DNA of 64,000 nt, taken from Ctenosaura bakeri (Eukaryota > Chordata > Lepidosauria > Squamata > Iguanidae). The stretch lies in NCBI GenBank assembly GCA_948474755.1, contig CAOLHI010001155.1, forward strand, positions 62,001 to 126,000, read 5' to 3'. The notes below the pieces were generated by a model that made no database searches, was not told the DNA's origin, and saw only the letters and a list, made by a program, of their open reading frames with translations. Shown here one piece after another: positions 55,220-64,000 of this stretch. The stretch's first letter is position 1, and each line of letters opens with the position of its first letter. The position numbers and the translations under genes were made by a program.

Positions 55220-55975
55220 TTGTATCAACTGCCATCAAGCTAACTGACTTATGGTGACCCTATGAATGAAAATCCTGCAAGCCACTCTTGCAGACTCAAG
55301 GCTGTGGCTTCTATCCATCAGTAATATAGTTTTCCTCTTTTCCTTCTGCCTTCTAACTTGCCAAGCATCATTGTCTTTTCTTATGAGTGATGTCTTCTCA
55401 TGATACATCTGAAGTGTAACAGTCTCAATTTGGTTATCTTGGCACCTAGGAAATGTTCAGGCTTAACTAGGTCTCAGATCAATTTATTTATCTTTTTTGG
55501 CAGTCCATGGTATTTATAAGATGCCACATTTCAAATGAGTTGGTGGGCATGGACAATCCTGACTGTAGTATTCAATTATATATCTTTACATGTGAGAATT
55601 TTATCTAGTTCCTTCATAGCTGTCCTTCCAAGTCCTAGTATTCTTCTGTTTTTTTGGCTGCAGCCTCCATTTAAATTAATGACTGAGCCAAGATGTAGAA
55701 GGTGTAGAAGATATGTTCATCATTTACTTTAAAATTATGTAAATCACTGGTGATCATTATTTTTGTTTCCTTAATGTTCAGCTGTAATTCTGCTTTTGCA
55801 CTTTCTTCCTTGTTTTTATTCCCTTTCATCAACAGTCATTCCGGTCATTTTCTACTAGTAGTACTGTGCCATGCTCTCTTAAATTGTTGATGTTCCTTCC
55901 TCTAGTTTTCATGCCTCCCTCCTTGGAGACTAATCAAGTTTTATGTATGATACATTCAGCTACAGAGCTATGTAA
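55220..55975 (-). pseudogene. BovB (RTE) LINE RT fragment (reverse strand)
   Basis: The forward text holds ATGGTGACCCTATGAATG, CTTGCCAAGCATCATTGTC, TCTCATGATACATCTGAAG, GGCAGTCCATGGTAT, CACATTTCAAATGAG and TGATGTTCCTTCCTC in the right order for the reverse complement of the BovB RT C-terminal part. Read in reverse, this corresponds to the region downstream of the RT YADD box, with the conserved Trp/Cys-rich end. All frames are broken. BovB is known for horizontal transfer among vertebrates and is common in squamates. Confidence 0.65.
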
Positions 55976-58868
55976 TGTGGTCCACCAAGCCCCAAAGACA
56001 ATCCCATTAACAGTGTATGACTTAGCCCCCCCCACAACTAAGTAAATCTCTTTTGTATTGTTTTGTTACTGCAGAAGTAGGGAGAGTAAAAATGCCAAGC
56101 CTGGTGTGTATAGCTAGTGATCTATATGTGACTTTGTGTACAGGGCTAACCAAGCCTTGTTAGTCCTCTTAGAATGTGTTGAGTCCACCTAGTAAATGCT
56201 AACATCTGCCTTGGACACTGTCTAGAATGATTCATTTTAATAAGTGCTCTGCCTTTTGATGATGCCAGTCAGAACAGTTTTGTTTTTTAGTCTCTGCTTC
56301 CTCCGAGAAGGAATATATCCATGTATGCACACACACATACTTTCTAATCCTTTGGAAAAATCAGAGTTGGGGAAACAGGAAGAACCACTGTAATTCACTT
56401 ACATGTGCAAAAAAGTTGTTTTCACAAGCAAAAACAATATTTTTCATTTGTAGTTCTGCTTACACTTCCAAAAAAAATAATAATACACGTGTTGTTCATA
56501 TTCATCTTAAGAAAAAGCTGTGCATCTAGATTTTCATCTCTGGGAATTCTTTGTATAAGCGAATTGCAAAGAAAAGGCTGCTGGTATCACCGTATAAGGA
56601 TCTCAAAAATAAAAATTGAAATAATCTTACTTTTCTGAAAAGAACAACCCTCAGATGTGTAGTTTCCCAAATGGGGAAAGTTCTCCCAACTGTAATTCAG
56701 GGTGAGATGTGACAGGAACTCAGATTTAGTCCATCTCTGATTGCTGAAAACAAAGGGACTTCTTACTTTCTCCTGTTGTTGTCAAATAGTTGGAACAGTA
56801 TACACAAAGTTTACCTAGCGTAGAGGGGCGACCAGACCCATGAGTGATGTTATTGATCAAGAAGATAATAGAACACCCCCTGCCCTTCAACTGTCAACTA
56901 AAATGAAAACTTTGGGTAAATGAACAGTTATTCTTTTTTGCCCATAGGTCTTCTATTGCCAGTGCCAACATTTCTAGTATATCCGAGTGTGTGTTGTGAT
57001 ATGTTGAACTCTGTATCCAGCACTTAGACTGAGCTGCATGGTCACCTTTCACCTTTCCATGCCCCTTTCAGTCATGGAATTTAATTTAGTTCTTCTTTTT
57101 TCTGCCAAAGTTGAATGGATTAGCAGAAATGACAGCACCAATCAACTCCAAAGTGGAAGAAAATGACCAAACAAGGTTTGCAAGTTTCCTGAAGTTTTCC
57201 CAGTTCACTGATAGATGTAAACCTAAAATGTCATTCTGTTGTTTGCTCTGAGGCTGACAGCTCTCTAGTGTTTCAGTCCATTAGAATGGATGGCTCCTTG
57301 GTATATACCGAGGATTGTAGTTTGATGAGAAAACTTGCAAAAGTATACAACTTGTGAGAGATGTGGCCGTGTGGAACATCAGAAATGGATCCTGGTGAGC
57401 CAAAATGAAATGCTAAAGTTTAGGGAAACCACAGGTCGAGCAGTAGGATTCATACATTCTTTTGTGACACTCTTAATGTAAGCTGACAATGGATATGAGA
57501 GGCCCTGAGAAGGATGGCTTGCTTCCTTGCCTTTTCACCCTTGCTCTGAAGTTTTGCTCTTCAGGATGAGGTTAAAATCCTGAAACTTTGAGTCTAGATC
57601 AGGCTGAGTACTGCTGTTTGCAATGGTAGTGTCTTTTTTTCACTGGACTTTGAGATACTTATTTTTATATCTGACTGTAGAAAATGGCAAAAAGAAGCAT
57701 TTGCGAGGGCCTCACCAAGAAGGAATCCATTATCTTAACAGAACTGTGTAGTGGTGGAAACTAATTGAGATTAATCAGTTATCAATTAATTTAGACATTT
57801 TTTCTAATGAAATGAAGCAACTTATTTTATTTTTTAACTTGATGCACTCAAATCAGAATTTCAATAATTCAAGTATTAAATTATTAGTTGTTAGTTTATT
57901 AGTTAAATGAGAGACCGCTCTAGGGAGTCAACAAATTCAACATTACCTAGTTGACTCTTTAGCCAAATCCTGCATCTCTTGGAGTTTTGAAAAAACTGCT
58001 TTTGCTTTTTATTAGTTCTTCAGGATTGAGGAATTGCAATGTTTAGGTCACAAGATCCAAGCCATTGTAAATACAAAAAAGCTGTAGGAATGTTTGTTTC
58101 TTTCCGTTCACAATAATAGATTAGTTAATGTCAGGGTTAAAAGATTTTAAAGCAATGAATAGTAAGGACATCTTAGAGTAGGGGATGGTGTGACCATAAT
58201 GTTTCATACATTGGATACCATGTAGAAACACCTCATTTGTCTCAGGAAAGTGAATGTTGGATCTCTTGACCCTGGGACTTTTCTGGGATCCACATGGGAA
58301 ACAGCATACTAAAAAGAGGATAAAGGTAAGGATATGAAATTATAAGGGGTCTAGAAAAGGATGACAAGAAAAAGGGGTCTTGGTACAGTCAATAACAAAT
58401 GAGTTTTTCTGAAATCCATACAGATTCTCTCCTCAGTGCAAGATAGGTCTTGGAGAGGAGTGAAGACACTGATCACATTTTTTTTTCAACACCATCCCCT
58501 CGCTAATGGCTTTTGTGCATGTTTTAAATTTAAATTTAATGGCAATTTGACATAAGCATTTAAGCTAAACTCCTTTCCAACACAAATGCAATTTAATTAG
58601 AATTATTATTTATGTATTAATGATTATTATCTGCGTATTAATGAGTACATTAACTCTTTTCAACTAACTGTTCTATTTCTGTCACTTTTATTAATACTTC
58701 AGCCAGAGAATCAAGATAGATCAGAGGCTGTATGAGGGCTGGACCTAAACATTGTATTTTGTGCTCAGGCATAAACTTGTAGCATAGGATGTCCTACTTG
58801 TATACCATGGTCCTATCTCATATATCCAGTGCCATGTCTCATGAAAAGAGTTTATATTTTAATTGTCA
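55976..58868. other. No gene seen
   Basis: About 2.9 kb of apparently unique, AT-rich DNA up to the DIRS-4 left end. No convincing exon, tandem array or element border was found. Old repeats may be hidden by decay. Confidence 0.4.
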
Positions 58869-58870
58869 AG

Positions 58871-59050
58871 TTCTTCTTCGTGGTCTCTGTGCCTTCATAC
58901 ACTAGGAGCTTTAGCGCCTGTGCGGTAGCGTTCGGAAACTTCTAGAGCTTGTTAGCTTGGCGGGAACCCCTCCCCCACGCTGGTACTGTGCATACTCCTC
59001 CCGCCGAGCAACGGTCTCTCCTCAGTTCTTTCTCGTCCGCCGTCGCGTAC
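58871..59050 (+). repeat. DIRS-4 left terminal repeat
   Basis: Begins TTCTTCTTCGTGGTCTCTGT, continues with GTTCGGAAACTTCTAGAGC, GGCGGGAACCCCTCCCCC and GTTCTTTCTCGTCCGCC. It aligns with the DIRS-2 and DIRS-3 left ends. The partner right end lies outside the window. Confidence 0.8.
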
Positions 59051-59211
59051 GGAAGGTTCTTTGGCTCGTTCCTCGATTTCTCTTGCTTGGCCTTTGTCTT
59101 TACGGATTTTTTTGACTACTTTCGGACTGTTACTGACCTCTCTCTCGGACTCCCCCTCGGATTTGGTATATTTGGACTTTTTTCTTCCTCCTTTTGTTGT
59201 CGCGTCGTCTT

Positions 59212-61627
59212 ATGTCCGCGCTCTTTAAAAACTGTGTGTCCTGTGGGCGTAAGGTTGCCCTTTCCGACGGCCACAAGGAGTGTCTCTTCTGCTTGGGCGA
59301 GTCCCACAACACCCGGACTTGCCCAATTTGTCGGGATTTTACTTCCCAGACTCTCCGTAACAGGGCCTCAAGGCTGAAATCCTTCTGCTGGGAGCAGTCT
59401 TTGAAGGCGATTGGCGAGACCTCCTCTTCCAAGATGACCGACAAGAAGACGACCACGCCATCGACGGTATCGGCGGCTGCCGTTCCGTCCACTTCGTCGG
59501 CATCGGGCTTGGTGCCAGCATCGAGAACGCCGATATCGGCGTTACCGAGGATCCCAAAGCTGTCGGCGGCTGCCAAGGCAGCTAAAGGAGACGCCTCATA
59601 AGAAACGCCCTGCTCCAGACAGAGACAAGGGTAAGGAGAAGGACAAGAAGAAGAAGAGGAAGGAGAAGAAGCGCTCCCCGGCTGGGGACGTCCAGCCTCC
59701 CACTCCTCCTCCAACTCTTGAGCCTTCGAGAGGCGAGCCTGTCGATCTGTCGGACGACGAGATCGAGGACATTCCCCAACAACGTCCGGACTCGCCTGTG
59801 GAAGAACCTCCAACCCTGGTGGAGGGACAACACCACCGCCCTTCTAGCCGTGGCGGGTTGGCTGATCTGCAGCAGAGACTGTCCCGAGAAGTCTCTGCTT
59901 CCCCGGAGCGGCGCTTGACCTCTGCTAGATCTCGGTCCCGCACTTCGGAGCTGCCGCCAAGATCGCCGCCTCCTCGGGAAACGAGAGAGGAACAGCCTCG
60001 CTCTTCCGCCTCCAGGTACACCTCGGCGTCCTATGTGGCCAGGTACGCGAGGGAATCTGAGTGGAGAGAGCGCCCGGCTTTTTACCGGTCACATTCGCCA
60101 TCGTACCGGGATCGGTACCACCGTGACTCGAGACGCTGGGAGACCTTCCGGAGGTCCTGGTCACCTCAACAGCAACGTTGGTCCCGCTCCCGCTCACCAG
60201 AGAGGGAGGAACGTCAGTACCGTAGAGACGGAACCCGTTCACCGTCGGATCGCCGCCGCTCCTTCACCCGCTCTCCCTCACCCCGATACCGTAGAGCGAG
60301 GGAGCCTTCACCTCGGTACCGAGCGGTATCGCCGCCTCCCAGGGTTACGGCTACGGCAACGCACCCTGTGGAGTCCGTGGTGATGAAGCAGGCTACCACC
60401 ACTACGGCCTGCCAGACTACACCTGTCACCACCAAAAAGGTGAAGTCGGTTGTAGCTCAACCGAAACGGGACACTGCCACCGTCGCCGTTTCTACTGTGG
60501 ACAAGCCTAAGAAGGCACAGTCCACGACTGCGGTGAAGGAGCCAGAGATTGAGCGACGAGAAGACTCACCAAGCTCCGAGTCCTATGACTCCAGCGCGGA
60601 GTCGGAGGCCTCGGATGTAGCCTCACAGGAGTCTCCTCCTCTGGGATTCGGGGAGCCGGTCCCAGATTCAGCTCCGGAGGACGTCCACCAGTTCTCCGCG
60701 ATGCTGCTCCGAATTGGCCTGAGGATCGCGGAGCCGGAGGATGACGACCCGGTCTTCTCAATGGTCGAGGGTAGACAACCCGCCACCGCCCCGCTGCCTC
60801 TCCTGCCACGGATTGTGAAGGTTGTCAAATCCACGTGGGACAGGCCGGCCTCGGCGCAGCCGATACCACAGTGGTTGGAGCACCTGTATAGGGTGCAAAA
60901 GGAGGACGCTTCCTACCTCTTCAACCACCCTGTACCTAACTCTGTGGTCGTCGAGTCAGCGCAGACAAAGGACAGCGGCAGACAGCACACTACACCACCG
61001 GACAAGGAAGGCCGCAAGTTAGACGCCTATGCAAGGAGGTTTTACTCCGCCACCTCCCTGCATATTTGGCTGTCTAACACGCAGGCTTGCCTAGCGGCAT
61101 ACCTGCGTAAAGTCCTGGAGCGCCTGCAACCGGCCATAGAAGCGGCACCGGACGACATCCGCCAGGCCACCTCGATCATCTTCAACGAGGCTATGGCTAT
61201 CTCCCGGTAGCAAATCATCTCCACTCGGCACGCGGTGGAGATCGCCTCTCGGGTCATGGCGGGATCCGACGGCTTGCGTCGCCGTACCTGGTTGAGACCG
61301 GCGGATATCCAGGAGGACACCCGAAGGAGGATCGAAGACCTTCCCTTCGATGGCGAGGGACTGTTCAACGCATCGACAGATGAATCGTTGGACAACCTCA
61401 TCAAGGCGAGACTGACGGCCAAGAAGATCGGCCTCCATCCGGCCTCGCAGGCCCGTAGGCCGCCTGCTTTCCGCCAATCGTGGAGGAAGTCGTCGACCTC
61501 GTCCTTCCAGAGGTCGGCCCAATCTGGTCCCTCGAGGCCCTCTTCGGGATCATCTGCTAGACGTTCGTTCAGGCGGCGCCCGGCGTCCTCCAAGAAGTCC
61601 TCCTTGGACGCGAAGTCCAGGTTTTGA
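59212..61627 (+). pseudogene. DIRS-4 ORF1 (gag-like) with Cys motif and SR-rich region
   Basis: Start MSALFKNCVSCGRKVALSDG. A zinc-binding-like cluster CVSCG ... ECLFCLGESH ... TCPICRDF occupies residues 8-45. After a frameshift near 59585, a Lys-rich and acidic segment is followed by a long Arg/Ser region (about 59920-60340) with RSRSPERE, RRSFTRSPSPRYRR and similar, resembling SR proteins. The conserved gag core follows: EDVHQFSAMLLRIG, HPVPNSVVVESAQ, DKEGRKLDAYARRFYSA and HIWLSNTQACLAAYL. A stop at 61208 replaces a Gln codon (DIRS-2 has CAG). The frame then reopens to 61627 with DTRRRIEDLPFDGEGLF and a basic C-terminus. Length without lesions would be about 805 residues. Confidence 0.85.
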
Positions 61628-61699
61628 CCTGCTTCGCAGGACGTCCCAACATCCTCTCTTCAGCCTTCCACCAGCCCTCGGAGACCGACCGACCTTAGC

Positions 61700-63540
61700 T
61701 CGACATCTGTCGGAGTGGGAATATGTCACTACGAACTCTTGGGTCCTGTCCATCGTCCGTCTTGGCTACGCCATCGAGTTTCAAGATATTCCGCCTCGAG
61801 GCGTTTCTACTCCACCCCGTCGAGCTCGGCTCTCCTGGAAAAGATCCAGTCCCTCCTCCAAAAAGGAGCAATCGAACAGCTCCCTTCGAAAGCCAAAACC
61901 ACCGGCTTCTTCTCCCGGTACTTCATGGTACCGAAGGCCGACGGTACCCTCCGACCGATCCTCGACCTCAGAGGGGTGAACTACTACATCCGCCCCAAGA
62001 GGTTCAAGATGATCACGCTACCGTCGATCTTGCCGTTTCTCCATCGAGGGGACTGGTTCGCCTCCATCGATCTCCGAGACGCCTACTTCCACATTGCCAT
62101 TCGCCCGCAACACAGACGGTACCTCTGCTTCGCAGTCGACGACATCTGCTACCAGTACAAGGTGCTGCCATTCGGACTCTCGACTGCCCCTCAGGGTCTT
62201 TACCAAATGCATGGCCCCGGTGGTATCGTTCCTGCGGACGAAGGGTGCCTCGGTCTACCCATACCTAGACGATTGGCTGTTGGTGGCGTCCTGCAAACAA
62301 AGACTTTACCACGACGTCCACATGACGTTGACACTCCTTACCCGTCTCGGACTACAGGTCAACCCGAAGAAGTCCCACCTCGAGCCGGCGAGGACACTGG
62401 ACTTCATCCGCGCCTCTCTGGACTCCATGTTCGCCAGGGCGTACCTGCCAGAGACTCAGGCGCAGACCTTGATCCAAGCCGCCGTCCACGCACACGCGGC
62501 TCCCACTCTGTCCGCGAGGAGAATCCAGCAGCTGCTGGGCTACATGGCCTCGACGACTGCGGTCACTTACCTCTCCAGGCTGAGGGCAAGACCCCTTTAA
62601 CACTGGTTCGTCCGCATATTCGACCCCCTGCGAGACGAACAGACTATTCGATTGCAGCTGCCAGAAGGAGTCCGCTCATCCCTCCGATGGTGGCAATCAC
62701 GGGACAACCTGCTGTCAGGAATGCCCTTCCGACAGCCGACACCGAGGGTGACGGTAACGACCGACGCCTCCCTCTACGGGTGCGGTGCCCACTGTGGCGA
62801 TCTCAAAGTCCGCGACAGATGGAACGATGATGAAACGGCTCTTCACATCAACGCCCTCGAGCTGCTCGCCATCTCGAAAGCTCTACGGGTGCTCCGCCAC
62901 GTCGTCGCTGGCCGCACAGTCCTGATCCTGACAGACAACACCACTGCCGTCTGTTATGTGAACAGACAAGGAGGGACTCACTCCACAACTCTGCTGAACA
63001 TCGCCCTCGATCTGTGGGACTGGTGCGTTCGCCTACAAATACATCCAGTGGCTGTTCACCTGGCCGGGCAGGAGAACACCACAGCAGACGCCCTCAGCAG
63101 GGACACCTCATCCCACCACGAATAGTCTCTCTCCGGAGAGGCGTTCAGACTGATTCGGGACCGCTGGGGCGATCCGTCGATCGACCTCTTCGCGACCAGG
63201 GAAAACGCGAAGTGCAGCTGATTCTGTTCGAGAGCGGGCCACGATCGCGCCTCCATCGGGGACGCTTTCCAGTTTCCATGGACAGGGGAACTCCTGTACG
63301 CGTTCCCTCCATTCCCGCTGCTCGGTCGGACGATATCGAAGATCCTAGCCGACCGAGCCGACGCGATCCTGGTGGCCCCGTACTGGCCGAGGCAGCACTG
63401 GTTCACACCCCTGCTGCGAGCCGCGCGAGGCGATCTCCTTCGGCTACCATCGACACCGGGCCTGCTCTCCCACTCCGGCGGCCGCGTCCACCATCCGGAC
63501 CTGCCACGCCTGGCCCTCCATGCCTGGAGGATATCGCACT
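61700..63540 (+). pseudogene. DIRS-4 ORF2 (RT, RNase H and C-terminal domain)
   Basis: Start region SEWEYVTTNSWVLSIVRLGY, then after a one-base loss near 61803 KGAIEQLPSKAKTTGFFSRY. RT: PILDLRGVNYY, LRDAYFHIAIRPQHRR, VLPFGLS; after a one-base gain near 62194 YPYLDDWLLVASC (intact YLDD) and VNPKKSHLEP. RNase H: TTDASLYGCGAH, INALELLAISKAL and LTDNTTAVCYVNRQGG, giving the Asp/Glu/Asp residues. Stops at 62598 (Gln), 63123 (Trp) and 63219 interrupt it. The reading then continues with IDLFATREN and ILVAPYWPRQHWF to about 63540. That last part is the conserved region after RNase H in DIRS, sometimes called methyltransferase-like. Confidence 0.85.
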
Positions 63541-64000
63541 AGACGATCCCGTGCTCGGTAACGTCCTCGTCGCGGCCAGGAAAGAATCCACCCGTCGCAA
63601 CTACGAGTACAAGTGGCGACGTTTCCTGGCCTTCGCTGAAGAGAGGCGTGAGCCGGTATTGCCTGCCAGGCTCCCCACCGTTCTCCACTTTCTTCTTCAT
63701 CTCCGACAGCAGGGCCTGGCGTTCCCGTCCCTGAGGGTGTACCTCTCTGCGATCGTGGCATACCAACCGCCACGATCCTCGGCATCAGCCTTCTTCAGAG
63801 ACGATACCGTTAAGCGGTTCCTGAAGGGATTGCAACACCTCTACCCGCTGATATCGCCGCCGCTACCGCCCTGGTCCCTGTCGCTGGTGCTGTCGCAGCT
63901 TACAAAGTCACCTTTTGAACCTATGGCGACCTCGGATGATAGGCTGCTCACCTTAAAGACTGCCTTTCTCATTGCTGTTATCTCGGCAAGACGAGTGGGT
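63278..64000 (+). CDS. DIRS-4 tyrosine recombinase (partial, runs off window)
   Basis: In a frame different from ORF2, an ATG at 63278 (MDRGTPVRVPS) opens a frame without stops to the window end, 241 codons. From about residue 90 it shows the core-binding domain: ARKESTRRNYEYKWRRFLAF, LHFLLHLRQQGLAFPSLRVY, YLSAIVAY and DDTVKRFLKGLQHLYP. The catalytic domain then begins with LLTLKTAFLIAVISARRVG, holding the first catalytic Arg. The remaining His-x-x-Arg and Tyr lie beyond base 64000; in DIRS-3 they are seen at 45210-45370. Start choice is uncertain: overlapping ORF2 and ORF3 is normal in DIRS, but translation may begin elsewhere. Confidence 0.8.
   Translation, partial: MDRGTPVRVPSIPAARSDDIEDPSRPSRRDPGGPVLAEAALVHTPAASRARRSPSATIDTGPALPLRRPRPPSGPATPGPPCLEDIALDDPVLGNVLVAARKESTRRNYEYKWRRFLAFAEERREPVLPARLPTVLHFLLHLRQQGLAFPSLRVYLSAIVAYQPPRSSASAFFRDDTVKRFLKGLQHLYPLISPPLPPWSLSLVLSQLTKSPFEPMATSDDRLLTLKTAFLIAVISARRVG

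Larger units (their letters stand above)
58869..64000 (+). mobile_element. DIRS-4: best preserved DIRS element, cut by window end
   Basis: Left terminal repeat (58871-59050), ORF1 gag-like (59212-61627), ORF2 RT/RNase H (about 61700-63540) and ORF3 tyrosine recombinase (from 63278, overlapping ORF2) in the order known for DIRS elements. It is CpG-rich and GC-rich, in contrast to DIRS-2 and DIRS-3, which fits a younger copy. Seven lesions are visible: frameshifts near 59585, 61803 and 62194, and stops at 61208, 62598, 63123 and 63219. By comparison with DIRS-3, about 1 kb is missing at the right. Confidence 0.9.

Noticed and set aside
59130..60021. Long reverse frames (up to 227 codons) in DIRS-4
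   Set aside because: GC-rich antisense shadows of the gag gene.
1..64000. CRISPR arrays, operons or bacterial genes
   Set aside because: No spaced direct repeats, no ribosome-binding sites before the frames, and all recognised content is vertebrate transposons.

Overview
This window is vertebrate nuclear DNA made almost entirely of nested transposable elements. It shows no intact host gene. The element mix is CR1, L1 and BovB-type LINEs, DIRS tyrosine-recombinase retrotransposons, Ty3/Gypsy chromovirus and other LTRs, a tRNA-derived SINE, a Helitron, hAT-like and other MITEs. With an AT-rich background and CR1 3' ends made of ATTCTATG repeats, this points to a lepidosaur, most likely a squamate reptile. 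That placement rests on repeat content only. Almost every long open frame is a fragment of a reverse-transcribing element, so protein features are given as pseudogenes or element parts.

Layout. 1-680: end of a Gypsy chromovirus (chromodomain, then LTR). 1.1-2.4 kb: an L1 3' fragment inserted with a 20-bp target duplication, followed by an older L1 fragment. 2.4-4.7 kb: reversed DIRS gag remnant and unclassified DNA. 4.7-10.9 kb: DIRS left end, GT microsatellite, LTR-like segment, a decayed DIRS copy (DIRS-2) carrying an LTR-like insertion, and a further DIRS RT fragment. 10.9-16.0 kb: AT-rich DNA with one ancient repeat. 16.1-20.8 kb: a 226-bp hairpin, then an L1 that retains its 5' end but has lost the middle of its coding region. 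20.8-22.6 kb: apparently unique DNA with one weak terminal-exon candidate. 22.6-25.9 kb: decayed CR1 copy A with an L1 3' fragment inside. 25.9-33.8 kb: mostly unique DNA, BovB scrap, CR1 copy E split by a reversed L1, and a SINE.

33.8-46.7 kb is the most informative part: one complete but broken DIRS element (DIRS-3). It has gag, RT/RNase H, tyrosine recombinase, inverted termini and the diagnostic internal complementary region. Four later insertions interrupt it: a 1.2-kb unidentified retroposon, reversed CR1 copy D, long CR1 copy C, and a solo LTR. Removing them leaves about 6.2 kb, a normal DIRS size. 46.7-49 kb looks unique. 49-54 kb is CR1 copy B, which carries a Helitron, a TIR element with GGCCCTTT ends, a hAT-like MITE and a perfect 40-bp inverted duplication. 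54.6-56 kb holds an ancient repeat and a reversed BovB fragment. 58.9 kb to the right edge is DIRS-4, the best preserved DIRS copy, cut by the window end in its recombinase gene.

How the parts work together: DIRS elements encode Gag, RT/RNase H and a tyrosine recombinase that integrates a circular DNA. CR1 and L1 encode an RNA-binding ORF1 protein and an endonuclease/RT that copies their RNA at the target. The SINE and MITEs borrow such machinery. No copy in this window appears fully coding-competent.
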